Assembly: GCF_000196435.1 (NCBI RefSeq)
Contig: NC_010161.1
Location: 2,065,001-2,129,000, forward strand
Direction of reading: 5' to 3'
From: Bartonella tribocorum CIP 105476
GTDB taxonomy: Bacteria > Pseudomonadota > Alphaproteobacteria > Rhizobiales > Rhizobiaceae
DNA: 64,000 nt
This document shows positions 10,229 to 20,859 of this stretch, in pieces; position 1 is the first letter of the stretch, and every line of letters starts with the position of its first letter. The notes beneath the pieces were generated by a model, which was not told the DNA's origin, made no database searches, and worked only from the letters and a program-made list of their open reading frames with translations. The translations under genes were made by a program, and so were the position numbers.

Positions 10229-10594
10229 ATGAATCCTCTTGTTTTTATTCTCTTATTGGTTTCATGTACAGATGATTTTAACAGTTGCTATTCAAACAAT
10301 AGAATGGCTAAAATCTACCCCACAGCTCAAGCATGTGAACAAGCCATGGTGCCATCCATAAAAAAATCTGCATTTTATGGACAACAAATTTTTGCCCAAT
10401 GCATAAGTGTTCATCCCAATTTACATCAACAAAAAGTAAAATTGATCTGGTCTGTAACAAACCACGGAAATTTCCTGCTTAAAAGCCAAAATATTCATGA
10501 CAAGATATCGACAGTCCACAAAGAAGACATTTTACCAACTTCACTGCCTCTTCTGCGTTCTTCTTCCACAAACCTCTTGCACAAAAAACTTTAA
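10229..10594 (+). CDS. Small exported Cys-containing hypothetical protein
   Basis: 121 residues, not recognised. It begins MNPLVFILLLVSCTDDFNSC, a short hydrophobic leader with no basic n-region, followed by four cysteines in the first 80 residues (SCTDDFNSC, AQACEQ, AQCISV), a pattern of small exported or periplasmic proteins of Hyphomicrobiales. The C-terminal third is polar and low-complexity. The ribosome binding site is weak. It is followed 34 bp later by another small gene in the same direction, so the two may form a unit ending at the terminator near 11152. Confidence 0.6.
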   Translation: MNPLVFILLLVSCTDDFNSCYSNNRMAKIYPTAQACEQAMVPSIKKSAFYGQQIFAQCISVHPNLHQQKVKLIWSVTNHGNFLLKSQNIHDKISTVHKEDILPTSLPLLRSSSTNLLHKKL

Positions 10595-10628
10595 AAGCAT
10601 AAACCCATCAGATCTCAAAAAATAATCA

Positions 10629-11084
10629 ATGAAAGACCTGATGGATAATAAACCAATGCAACCTTCAAAAGACCATCACACAGAGCAAAATCCTCTGCCC
10701 CAAGATCTCCCCCTAGATCCTGCTGTAGAACGGGTGAGAAAAAAACTGATGGGTTTAATGATTATTTCCGTTTTAATAACGCTCTTTCTTATTCTGATCG
10801 TCCTGTTTTTAATCGTTTATAAAGTTACAACGGGATCTGCGCCAAAACAAACAGAGCTCTCTTCCTCCCATAGCAAAAATCCACACGTTATTTACCACAC
10901 GCTCTCCCTACCGAAAAAAACACAAGTTTTGTCACAAAGCCTCTCAGAACACAATATTAGCCTCAAGATTTTAACCCCTGATGGACAAACAAAACTTATG
11001 ATTTACAACTATCATACCGGTGAACTGATTGCCGTTCTTTCTATTGAGACAACAGAAGAAATATCAACAACAATGCCTCATTAA
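10629..11084 (+). CDS. Single-pass membrane protein, DUF6476-like
   Basis: 151 residues: a polar proline-rich N-terminus, the motif LDPAVERVRKKLMGLMIISV leading into one strong transmembrane helix (about 42-64), then an outer domain of about 85 residues ending in an acidic tail. The DPAVERVRKKLM-plus-helix arrangement is what I recall from small conserved rhizobial membrane proteins annotated DUF6476; function unknown. An in-frame ATG at 10641 is an equally likely start. An intrinsic terminator follows 68 bp after the stop, which supports a real transcript. Confidence 0.7.
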   Translation: MKDLMDNKPMQPSKDHHTEQNPLPQDLPLDPAVERVRKKLMGLMIISVLITLFLILIVLFLIVYKVTTGSAPKQTELSSSHSKNPHVIYHTLSLPKKTQVLSQSLSEHNISLKILTPDGQTKLMIYNYHTGELIAVLSIETTEEISTTMPH

Positions 11085-11125
11085 GCAAACCAACATCACC
11101 GGTTTACACAACATTTTTGAATCTT

Positions 11126-11260
11126 AAAAATTTTCCTCAGCTTAAAGATGGGACCACTTGTGCAAGAGTGGTCTTTTTATCTGTCTCCCCTCACCTCATC
11201 AAGATAAAGAGGCAACCTTTCAGTCAATGCATTCCCAGTCTTAAAAAACGGATATTACCC
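11126..11260 (-). pseudogene. Oldest decayed copy of the DUF4167 3' end
   Basis: TTTTCCTCAGCTTAAAGAT aligns with TTTTCCTCGGCTTCAAGAT at 12528, and the following CTGTCTCCCCTCACCTCATC and CAATGCATTCCCAG match the same gene further in. Divergence is much greater than in the copies at 11791 and 12141. I infer a third, older duplication of the same gene end. Confidence 0.6.
11152..11178 (+). terminator. Intrinsic terminator after the small membrane protein gene
   Basis: GACCACT (11152-11158) and AGTGGTC (11167-11173) form a 7-bp stem followed by TTTTT. It lies inside an old decayed copy of the DUF4167 3' region. Confidence 0.75.
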
Positions 11261-11790
11261 ATAAAAGCTCAAATGAAAATACAAGAAATACACCTTTTTG
11301 AACACAAAAATTCAGCCTATTGCCTATTGATTTACAATAGTCATTTATTTAAATGCCAAACGAGCGCTTCAAATACCGTAAGCTTCTCTCATTTCAACTC
11401 TATTCATGATGAAGTTCATCAAAATCATTCCTTCAAACAATCCCAGCAAAGAAGCGTATGAATAAAAAGACCTCTTGTATGAATTGATTGCAAAAGCCAA
11501 AGGAAGAGCTGTTACAACATTGATGATGGAATAATAATGGCCCAACGTGCACCTTTTATTATACAAAGACGATCGATGGCTTTTATAGCATAGCAGGTTC
11601 CGATATAACAATCCCGTAGCAAAATGGGCTAGAATGACATTGAGAGATATTAAACACAGGTACAAATAAGCCCAGCAATCGGTTCTTCATAAAAGAACGA
11701 CCTCTTAAATATACGAACGTAGATTTTCTCTATATCCCCATATTTCCAAGCCAAAAGATAATCCTTTCCTATCGCCCCCTATTTGCGATA

Positions 11791-12140
11791 TTGATGACAC
11801 GACGGCGGCGCATTTTTCTCTGTATCCCCTCACTTAATCCAGGCAAAGGAGGAATCTCTTCTGTTGATGTTGATGCATTCCCATTTTTAGAGTTTTCTGC
11901 TGTTGTCAATGAAAGCTCAAGAGATGTTTCATCTTTAGTCCGTACAGTACGCCGACGTGGAGAACGACGTGTTTTCTTGAAGAAATAATCTCCTCCGTCA
12001 TCCTCTATTTGCGATATTGTCCCTAAAAACTCAAAGAACGAAAACTTAAAAAATGAAAATTATAGAAAACGCAAGAAACAGCGCATAGATACATCACGAC
12101 ATCAACAGCACCACAAGCACTTACACAGCATGCTTGAGAC
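11791..12140 (-). pseudogene. Second tandem copy of DUF4167 gene end plus downstream DNA
   Basis: Near-identical to 12168-12517 at a 377-bp offset. It carries about 200 bp of the DUF4167 3' coding sequence and about 155 bp of the downstream spacer. Its first 27 bases are replaced by unrelated sequence, and the coding part joins non-gene DNA (TTGAAGAAATAATC) where the intact gene continues. Confidence 0.88.
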
Positions 12141-12517
12141 GTTTAAACATTTTCCTCGGCTTCAAGATTGACCACACGACGACGGCGCGTTTTTCTCTGT
12201 ATCCCCTCACTTAATCCAGGCAAAGGAAGAATCTCTTCTGTTGATGTTGATGCATTCCCATTTTTAGAGTTTTCTTCTGTTGTCAGTGAAAGCTCAAGAA
12301 ATGCTTTGTCTTGAGTCCGTACAGTACGCCGACGTGGAGAACAACGTGTTTTCTTGAAGAAATAATCTCCTCCGTCATCCTCTATTTGCGATATTGTCCC
12401 TAAAAACTCAAAGAATGAAAACTTAAAAAATGAAAATTATAGAAAACGCAAGAAACTGCGCATAGATACATCACGACATCAACAGCACCACAAGCACTTA
12501 CACGGCATGCTTGAGAC
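12141..12517 (-). pseudogene. First tandem copy of DUF4167 gene end plus downstream DNA
   Basis: Exact 377-bp tandem of the sequence starting at 12518, with the stop codon region (GTTTAAACATTTTCCTCGGC) preserved at its left end. Coding similarity stops at about 12350, where the intact gene continues with AACAGGTTC but this copy reads TTGAAGAAATAATC. Few substitutions, so the duplication is recent. Confidence 0.9.
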
Positions 12518-12519
12518 GT

Positions 12520-13263
12520 TTAAACATTTTCCTCGGCTTCAAGATTGACCACACGACGGCGGCGCGTTTTTCTCTGTATTCCCTCACTTAATCCAGGCAA
12601 AGGAAGAATCTCTTCTGTTGATGTTGATGCATTCCCATTTTTAGAGTTTTCTTCTGTTGTCAGTGAAAGCTCAAGAGATGCTTTGTCTTGAGTCCGTACA
12701 GTACGCCGACGCGGAGAACGACGTGTTTTCTTAACAGGTTCAACATTTTCCTCAGAGCGACAGTTCTCTTGATCCGTTTTCTCATCCGATAAAGCCTCGA
12801 CAGCATTTTCACGCGCATCGCCATTTTGGGCTTTGACATATGCACCATGACCATTTTTGGGCGCCTGTATCTGTAATGCATCTGTATCACACTCGACAGT
12901 ATCTGTCTTTTGACCGTCAGGATTTATTTCAGCGCATTCTTGCCCATTGTTTTCATCATCACGATTTTCATCACGCCGAGCTGATTGGGACATTTGCCCA
13001 GCTGCTGCCAAAATAATACGCAAATAGTGCTCGGCATGTTGCAAATAATTCTCCGACATCACGCGATCACCGGCACCTTGTGCATCACGCGCAAGACTGA
13101 TGTATTTATCGGCAATTTGCTGAGCATTTCCGCGAATTTTGACATCCGGACCGCTACTTTCATAATTGCGAGACAACGGATTAGGACCGCGACGATTATT
13201 ATTGTTATTACCATTATTGTTATTGTTGCGACCGCGTACCCGTCTATTTTGTTGTGGCCTCAT
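12520..13263 (-). CDS. DUF4167 domain protein
   Basis: 247 residues. It starts MRPQQNRRVRGRNNNNNGNN, an Arg/Asn-rich possibly nucleic-acid-binding tail. The DUF4167 domain follows at about 28-95 (GPDVKIRGNAQQIADKYISL, SENYLQHAEHYLRI). The rest is acidic and low-complexity, then strongly basic (KKTRRSPRRRTVRT, RKTRRRRVVNLE). The ATG has AAAGGGA at suitable spacing. The family is widespread in Alphaproteobacteria, usually beside prmC and clpB; function unknown, and RNA binding is only suggested by composition. Here clpB is 29 kb away. Three partial copies of its 3' end lie downstream. Confidence 0.9.
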   Translation of the reverse strand: MRPQQNRRVRGRNNNNNGNNNNNRRGPNPLSRNYESSGPDVKIRGNAQQIADKYISLARDAQGAGDRVMSENYLQHAEHYLRIILAAAGQMSQSARRDENRDDENNGQECAEINPDGQKTDTVECDTDALQIQAPKNGHGAYVKAQNGDARENAVEALSDEKTDQENCRSEENVEPVKKTRRSPRRRTVRTQDKASLELSLTTEENSKNGNASTSTEEILPLPGLSEGIQRKTRRRRVVNLEAEENV

Positions 13264-14984
13264 TTGTATCCCTTTTTGGAGTATGTGTCTTTATTGACTT
13301 CTTTATTGACTCTTCTTCATTGCACCATTTTTTGATAATGCTGATCATGTTAAACATACGGTTATCAAGCTATCCGTGTTTTATTTCACTCAAACGAACC
13401 CTACTGATGTTGATAAAAGCATATATTTTTTTTGAAAATCACAAAACAGCAGGGAAATCATCAATCAAAAATCCCCTATTTCTCTGTCAACAAACAGAAA
13501 CCTAGTGATGTTCACATAAAATGCCAAGTATTTTTTTTAAATAAACCATATTTCACTAAAAAAAAATAATTATCTTGTGGAAAACAAAAAGGAGAACATA
13601 CGTACAACATTCTGACAAATAAAAAACCACTGTCAGAGAATACGAGAAGCTTCTCTTTTTCTTCTGTCCTAAAACCACCTTTATATTCTAAAACCACCGC
13701 TCCTAAAAAACGCCGATATTCTTTTCCCCCTCGTGCCATAAATTCATAAGCACTTCCACCCTAACGAGTCGCTCATTGAGCCTCTTTATTTTATGAATAT
13801 AGCCTCTCTTCACCGCTAAAGCAACCCCTTGCGAGCGATAATCTACGATCGCTTCACAAAATCCTTAATTCTTATAAATAGATTAATATGAAGTATTATT
13901 CAAGCCCTATAATCACTAAGAGACCACTCTTCTTTCTCTAACATGCCAACGATCCTATCAATTTCCATTTTAACCCCATGGATTTTTAGTAAATCATACC
14001 ACTTCATTGAGAACAAATTGAGCCTAAAAGCCAAATGGTTAAATACAAAAAATATCAATAAAAACAGCCCCAATGTTACACTTCCTTAAAATCGGATTCT
14101 TCTTTAAAAAAATGCTCCCTCAAAGTCTATTACTAAGGATAGCATAACGCCTTTCCTCTCTTATCCTTATCTTATAAAGAAAACTGGAGGGTATAAAACA
14201 AGCCCTTTTGCGAATCCAATAGAGCGTTTTATGCATGAAGCAACCTTGAAGGTTATAACCTTCGCAAATAAAAAATATTTTTTACTCAGTTTTGTTGTGT
14301 TGATTAACTTTTGTCATGCCTATTGACTGAAGACATCCTCAAAGAACGATGTTTCGTTATCCACACTGGTCTGTCAACAATCCGAACTTTTTTATATTCG
14401 TACAACAAATTGACTTACAAAGATCACTCATCTTTTTATGTATTGAGTAAGAAACCTTCATACCGTAGGATTTTTTTCATCTCCAATCTGTTTTCTATCG
14501 GATCAATCAAAATTATTGACGTACACGTTACAGGCAAAGGGAATCTGCGCAAAAGTAAAAAAAGAAAAGACTTTTAAAGGCCTCTTATAGGTCGTTTCAA
14601 AAGCCAAGCAAAGCCTGCCTACAACATTAGAGAACTAAATGTATGAGAATGCCAGCTTGCACTTTTATGAAACATAAAAAGGGGGATACTTTATAAATTT
14701 TACACACTTCATGGGCGCCTTTCCCATTTACAAAACAGCGACGCGAAATAAGTTTCTCGCACTTGTTATTTGCCTTAAACGAAAAGCGCAACGCGTTCTC
14801 CTGAAACTTCTACCCACGCCCCTAAAACACGTCAAAGAGACATCCATGGCTTATATGATCACAGCTTAAATGACAGGATTCGTACAAAATTAAAGATATT
14901 CAATTGGTATAGCGTCACAGAGCAATGAAGCGTTTTTAGCTTTTCACCAAAATTTGCATACTTTGTAACTTTCCGTGTAACACC
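13264..14984. other. Long AT-rich gene-poor stretch
   Basis: I find no supported gene. The only structure recognised is one copy of the dispersed ~470-bp repeat (about 14380-14760). Open frames here are short, lack binding sites and look compositional. Confidence 0.5.
14380..14760 (+). repeat. Dispersed ~470-bp repeat, copy a (diverged)
   Basis: Recognised by the shared order: GAGTAAGAAACC...CGTAGGATTTTTTTCATCTC, then GATCAATCAAAA, CACGTTACA, and TTTACACACTTCATGG. The inverted repeat of the better copies is partly lost. Confidence 0.6.
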
Positions 14985-15428
14985 TTAAAAGTAATTACGT
15001 GTTTTACCTTTTTCACGTTCATGTTCATTGAGAAAACAATCCCGTAAGAGAAAATAATTTCCATCCCCCGGTCGTACCATCGTCAAACATTGTTTTTTTG
15101 CAGTATCAGAAAACTTATCCCACATTTCACGAATAGCAAAATAGGCTTCACTTTCCAAATTAAGACAATGCTGATAAACTTCTCTTTTCATATCAGGCAT
15201 CACGGAAGCAGAAATTTCCTTGCAATACACGCGCATATCAAAGACAGGAATAGCCAATTCAACAGGTGCTTGTTGTGTTATTTTTTTATCAGAAGAAAAA
15301 TAACCAACCGCCTTTACGATAACAAAACCCAAAATCACGATACAAAAAAGTATCATACAAACAATAGCAATCTTGCGATATAATTTTTTGAAATAAGCCT
15401 TTTGTCTTGCGCGGATTCTATTTTCCAT
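14985..15428 (-). CDS. Single-pass membrane protein, unknown
   Basis: 147 residues from the ATG at 15428, chosen because AAAGGG lies about 10 bases upstream; a longer form would start at 15455. A basic N-terminus (MENRIRARQKAYFKKLYRK) precedes one transmembrane helix (about 21-42), then an outer domain with four spaced cysteines (VYCKE, YQHCLN, KQCLT, RDCFL) and a basic tail. Type II topology with paired cysteines suggests a periplasmic domain with disulfides. Not recognised as a named family. It stands alone. Confidence 0.65.
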   Translation of the reverse strand: MENRIRARQKAYFKKLYRKIAIVCMILFCIVILGFVIVKAVGYFSSDKKITQQAPVELAIPVFDMRVYCKEISASVMPDMKREVYQHCLNLESEAYFAIREMWDKFSDTAKKQCLTMVRPGDGNYFLLRDCFLNEHEREKGKTRNYF

Positions 15429-17626
15429 AAAGACTATACCCTTTAAACATCCCAAGAGAAGCTTTTTACAGCAAAAAACAACAGAAGTATCTTTTTATAC
15501 AATACAGGGGATAACAGCAAACGATCAATAGTCTTAAAGACTCTTTTTTTCTCTGCACTCTTAATATTTTTTACTGTTTTTTTAGCGTATAAAATTCTTG
15601 TGAAAAACCTTTCACCTTTATGCAAAACAGAGATTATAATTTTCTCCCACCCGCTTAAAAGACAAAGATTGTTCATCCATCCCAATCTGTAAACAATTCG
15701 TCTTCGTATAAGACACATCCCATTGATGTATAAAGAATACTCATTATTGTGCATGTTGATTATTGTGCATGTTGAATGAGAAATCTGAATATCGTAAGAT
15801 TCTCTCATTTCCAAACCTGCCTCCTGTTGCATCAGTGGAAACCACTTGTTTGCACGTTACAAGCAAAGCAAGCATGTAAACCCCAAAACTGTACAAGAAA
15901 AACATGTCTCTAACCGTCTCAAGTTATAAGAGCTTGTCGCAACATGATGAGTTGGAAAAGTGTATAATGCCCTTTTAAAACGTAAAGAGAAAGAGATATC
16001 TACACTTCATGGAAAATCCTTATACCATTCAGAGAGCCCCTCGCGAAAGAAGCTTGAAAGTAGAATGGCTCTTTTAGAGCTTGTCAAAAACATTGAAAGA
16101 TGAACAAATATATTGAGAGCATTCAATTTTGCGAAAGAAACATGGTCCCCAAAAGACACGCGAAAAACAAAAGTGTAAAACATAATCTTCATTATTTAAA
16201 AGAGATGAATCATTTTGAAAGTTATAAAGCAAAAAGGTGCAGACAAGACATATAATTATACGCCTTTACATTCTCAATGAGACTGTCTTTCCATTTTAGA
16301 AATGACTCCAAACAGAAAAATCCCACCGAACAAAAGCCAAAGTCACGTGTAGAGTTTTAACCTTCTAAATCCGTAAGGCACTCTCTGTTCTTCTTTGTCC
16401 CAAACACACTGTGGTGTTGAGATTTGATATTGATTGACAAGCAATAGAAAAAGCCATGTGTTCTCTTCAAAAAACAATAAGGTTTACAAAACATAAATAG
16501 CTTAAAAAGATTTACCGGATTTTTATCAAATACGCTATAAAAACAACAATCATCACACAATTGGTAATAACACATAGTAACACAATTGGCTTTGCTGATC
16601 TCCATCTTCACACCAATCTCTTATCTCTAAATCTCCTTACTTGTGAATCTCTTATGCCTCTCCCTGTATTCATCCTCCCTGTATCCAATCTTTTGTGTTC
16701 AATCCCCTTGAGTCCTATGCATAAAGATTAAAGGAAAGAAGACGTGATAGAGTCTCACAAGCCTTGTATCATCAAAAGCGAAAACATTCTGAAATAAATA
16801 TACCTACTGTCTCATCATGTTTTTTCTGCTGCCGATAAAAATCCTCTTAAGCTTCCCGAATTGCATATCACAAGTTATGCAACAAAAAGGCAATATACAA
16901 CAAGCAGAGTTTGATATATGGTTCGCATGGAGAGCGGTTCTAAGTTGCATGATGAGCACGTAGAATCTACTTCTCTTTTCTTTGGCTTTACCCCTTATAA
17001 AATATCGATCAACGATAGATCAAAAGGCGTTATGAACAAAATCTCCTTCAAAAGTTCATGACATGACGAAAAAATCTCATTTACGTGACACTCTACAGAA
17101 AAAACTTTCCCTCATATTCAACACACAAACACGCATGTATAAAATCTTACAAGCCCCCCTCAAAAGACCGTCGCGACAACGGGATAATATTAATGTAAAA
17201 TTCCCCACAAAAATTTCCACGCAAGGGATTTCCCCATAAAGGAAAACAATAGATTTTCCGCTCGACATCAACAAACACGATTAAAAACACCACGTGATTA
17301 AAACCCATTGGCATTTTGTGACATGCTGGAATTTATGAAAATCCCCCCTTGATCGTATACCCCATTTTACACTTTTCCCCATGTCACTCTCAATCAAAAA
17401 GAAACAAAGATCCCTTATTTTTCAGCAGTCCCTTCACGACAACCAACGTAAAGAAATAAAAAATAAACATCTGTATTTTTACTTTTAATTCTCTCTATTG
17501 GGGAAAAAACACAAGAATTGAGAGATTTCCTTGTAAAAGGACACCATAAAATACAATGATAAGAACAATAGAAAAAGTATTTAAAACCATCCCAATAACA
17601 AAGATATAGCGCTCCATTTGTGATAC
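15429..17626. other. Gene-poor stretch
   Basis: No supported gene; open frames are short and without binding sites. It contains copy b of the dispersed ~470-bp repeat at about 15720-16170. Confidence 0.5.
15720..16170 (+). repeat. Dispersed ~470-bp repeat, copy b
   Basis: Shares with the 63-kb copy the hairpin AATGAGA...TCTCATT (about 15774-15806) with conserved loop GAATATCGTAAGATT, then CACGTTACAAGC, AACCGTCTCAAGT, the TTCATGG segment and GAGCATTCAATTTTGCG near the right end. No frame is conserved between copies. Confidence 0.75.
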
Positions 17627-17661
17627 AATAAAAAAAGCCGCACCATTTAATGGTGCGGCTT
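17627..17661 (-). terminator. Strong orphan intrinsic terminator
   Basis: AAGCCGCACCAT (17635-17646) and ATGGTGCGGCTT (17650-17661) form a perfect 12-bp stem with a 3-base loop. On the minus strand it is followed by seven T. No minus-strand protein gene ends nearby (the nearest ends at 18797), so it may close an unrecognised small RNA or a long 3' end of the particle-cluster transcript. Confidence 0.85.
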
Positions 17662-18796
17662 ATGAATAGAGATATAATTAAAATAAAGTACAAAAGAAAT
17701 CAATAACAAGTACTTATACACAAAATGTATATTCTCGCAAGATTTTTAATTATATTTATAACACTTATCCAAAGATAAGTATAAAAAATGAGCGCTGAAA
17801 ACACTGTTTATAAGAGCATTCGTTTGACTAAAAAGTTTTTTATCTCTCTGTTAGCTTTAACTGTATGAAAAATAATGACTTTTTATGGAAATGTGTCGTT
17901 TGTAGTAAAGCATACCTTGAAAACAAAATGTATTTAATAAATCAAACGCTTTGTTGATTTCTCTTAAAATGATCCACGCGTAAACATCCTATTTAAGCAC
18001 AAAGAATTGATTTTATAAGGATTGTTCGTTTTTTTTATATATTTAATGAGAGACCCCGAATAACGTAAGATTCTCTCATTTTCAAACCTGTTTATTTTGA
18101 ATCAACCAAAACCATTCGTTTGCACGTCATAAGCAGGGAGGGCCATATGGATAAAAACTGTACAAGAAAGGACTAAAAATGGCTCTTATAAACTGTCTTA
18201 ATGCAAGGGCTGTTGCAACCTTGTACACCATTGTATGATAGGAAAACAAGGGTAACGCAAGCCTGCTCCAACCACACACCCTTTCTCTTCCTTATAAGAA
18301 AAAACACAACGATACGCATTTTTTTCTTATCGGTATTTTTCTACTTTGATCCTTTTGGAAATTAAAAAATTCTTTTTATAGGACTTTTAACAAATTAAAT
18401 TTATGACAAATTGATATTTTTCTCCTTAAAAAAGAGATAAAAACGGCAAATTTTTATAGATTTAAAACCATGGCGTGTTCTATTCACAAGATTTTTCAAA
18501 TTGTTGCAAGAACTTTTTTCTTTTGCAAACTCTTCTTTTGCCATGCGTTTCTACTTGAGTAAGGCTTCTTTCTCTGTAAACTCCAAAACCTTAGTATATC
18601 TATGTGCCCTCATCATCCGCCTTCAACTTTTCAAAAACATCACGATAAACTTTCCGGCAACAATGCTTCTCTTTTTCAAGATGCACTCTCTATCAATTTT
18701 TGACATCTTTAAAAACATCTCACCCCCAGAACAATTCCCCCCAGCGAAAATATAAATAAGGTTTATCTTATCTATAGGTTCAACACACGCATACCG
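17662..18796. other. Gene-poor stretch with copy c of the ~470-bp repeat
   Basis: No supported gene. Copy c of the dispersed repeat occupies about 18040-18260, with hairpin arms AATGAGAGA and TCTCTCATT and the same downstream order of motifs. Its right half is missing. Confidence 0.55.
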
Positions 18797-19249
18797 TTAC
18801 GTTTCCTTTTTTCTATTTTTATTTTTAAACAAAGAAGAAACACCTCTAGAAGACTCAACCTTAATGTTTTGATGAGCACTTCTGTATATTTCTGGCATTT
18901 TCATTGATGTAAATTGAGAAACAACACTGCTCTTTTCCACAGATGATTCTATATCAATAGCTGCTGCTGCATTCACCTTAATGTCGGTTATTCCACCGCT
19001 CACAATAGTGTTCATATTGCTTTGATCATCTTTTTTGGCATTTTGTTTCTGTTTGCCATTGGCAAGATCAAGCATATTTAATTTTTTTTCTAAAGCATCC
19101 ATGCGCTTTGAAATTTTTGTCATATCTTCATATGTTTTTTTCAACAATGCATTTAAAGGAGCATGTCCCATTCTTCCGCTGGCATAAAGCACCACACGAA
19201 TACATTCCGGATCATCAATATCAGCAATAGAAAATGGAAAAAGTGCCAT
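18797..19249 (-). CDS. Hypothetical protein, possible late particle-cluster gene
   Basis: 150 residues from the ATG at 19249, which has GGGGG five bases upstream; the frame extends to 19318 without a binding site. Residues 1-45 (MALFPFSIADIDDPECIRVV...GHAPLNALLKKTYEDMT) look globular. About 45-70 is a coiled coil (KISKRMDALEKKLNML), followed by polar linker and a basic tail. The coiled coil after a small head would fit a fibre or chaperone component, but I do not recognise it. It lies on the same strand as the particle cluster, 1.6 kb beyond its last clear gene. Confidence 0.6.
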   Translation of the reverse strand: MALFPFSIADIDDPECIRVVLYASGRMGHAPLNALLKKTYEDMTKISKRMDALEKKLNMLDLANGKQKQNAKKDDQSNMNTIVSGGITDIKVNAAAAIDIESSVEKSSVVSQFTSMKMPEIYRSAHQNIKVESSRGVSSLFKNKNRKKET

Positions 19250-19330
19250 TATATCCCCCTTTTTGAACAGCTCCATAGAGCCATTTGAATATCGTTTTCC
19301 TTTGCACAGCTCTTTCATTCCGCAGACAAC

Positions 19331-19560
19331 CGTAGGAAACTGTAGGAAACTGTAGGAAACTGTAGGAAACTGTAGGAAACTGTAGGAAACTGTAGGAAAC
19401 TGTAGGAAACTGTAGGAAACTGTAGGAAACTGTAGGAAACTGTAGGAAACTGTAGGAAACTGTAGGAAACTGTAGGAAACTGTAGGAAACTGTAGGAAAC
19501 TGTAGGAAACTGTAGGAAACTGTAGGAAACTGTAGGAAACTGTAGGAAACTGTAGGAAAC
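19331..19560. repeat. 10-bp tandem array (TGTAGGAAAC), 23 units
   Basis: One CGTAGGAAAC unit followed by 22 TGTAGGAAAC units without variation, plus a trailing TGTA. It lies directly upstream of the gene at 18797-19249. It is open in minus-strand frames as a 10-residue repeat (FLQFPTVSYS), which I do not regard as a real protein. It shares the GGAAAC core and helical-turn-sized period with the 8.8-kb array. Confidence 0.96.
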
Positions 19561-20859
19561 TGTATTCAAGGCTTTTGAAAAAATTGCCTCATTGAAATTT
19601 TTTTCAAGATATTTTTTTAAATTATATTCTGTTTTTTCACCTAAAATGGTGATTTTACCCCCTGAAACCCTAAAAAATGCATAATGACATTGCATGCTTT
19701 GTCGGCTTCTCCCAACAAGACAAAGCAAACTTCACCGATCTTTAACCCCCCACCCACTTTTAAACAATGCCCATCGATAAACAATAGTCTGCAAACAATC
19801 CGGCTTCTTAGTCTAGCAAATTCCACTGAAAGATTCCCCCTTCAAATGCTCGATATCACCACAGCGCAAAGGAGGAGATTTCATAAGGCTCTACAAACAA
19901 ACCTATTTACCCCACACATTAAAAAGCATCCCCTGCATGAAGTTTTAACCGCCCCTCAAAAAATGATATTTTACGACACAACGGGATCAATGATTATCTT
20001 ACAGATTTTCTTGTCTCACGCTCATCCGGTTTCAAGAAATTGCCTGACAAATACAAAATGTCATTTGCCAAAGAATAGCTCGAGGACGCAACCACGCATT
20101 TCAACACATCACCAACCTGCTCTGACAAACAGAGCACCCACTTTGAAAAAAAGAGAGACAGCCCCGTTCCCCACCATTTCAACTCTTTAAAGATATTAAA
20201 CATATTCGTTGTCTGCCTTCCCAACATCTCAAAGGACGAAGATTTTACCCCCCTCAACAGTTTGTAAACAATCCAACAGCTCTGACAAGGATTTTATCTG
20301 CTAATCATTGATGTGTTGCACTTGCCATAAAACTCTATGAACTCTAAGCCCTACGAGCAAATCCTGCACTGAAGATTTGCTCATATCTTTAATACGCAAT
20401 GGATCAACAAACTATCTGACGAGATATCATCACCCTCAATGACAGTATTTTAATGATCTTCTTTTACGGCCTATAAGGCATAAGAGAAGAAATTTATCCT
20501 TAAGCTTTTTTCATCGCCCCTTGGAGCTCTAAACCCATCACCCTAAACAATGCATCACGCACCAACAAGAGAAAGGAGAGATTGGATAAAGTCTTTGACT
20601 TCTCAGCAACAAATTCTATGAATAAAGGAAGATTTTCTTCTTTCTTTTACTCTCCTCTTCTCAATGATCACTGCCTCAATTATCTAAAGAGCAAGAGGCA
20701 AACGTGATCTTTAAAGCTGCATAAAAAGTAACATCATAAAGAGGATTCATTTTTTTCAAGAGCGCCTCTAGGTTTTCTACACAATATATTCAATAAGACT
20801 TTTTTTCATAACAAACATTTTGTAACCATTTTTATCTTTCTCTCACACAGCTTTCATTC
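19561..20859. other. Gene-poor stretch between array and tail gene
   Basis: No supported gene. C-rich on the plus strand at 19740-20260, with phrases such as AAACAATCCAACAGC that recur in the spacers to the right of the particle cluster. Confidence 0.5.

Noticed and set aside
11369..11665. Minus-strand 98-residue hydrophobic frame
   Set aside because: No binding site and overlaps decayed repeat DNA; hydrophobicity follows from T-rich codons.
15443..15832. 129-residue minus-strand frame upstream of the membrane protein gene
   Set aside because: Runs through copy b of the dispersed repeat and is not conserved in the other copies.
19315..19728. 137-residue protein with a FLQFPTVSYS repeat
   Set aside because: The repeat is a frame-rotating 10-bp array; the unique N-terminal part has no recognisable domain and no clear binding site. 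It could be a real gene invaded by the array but there is no positive evidence.
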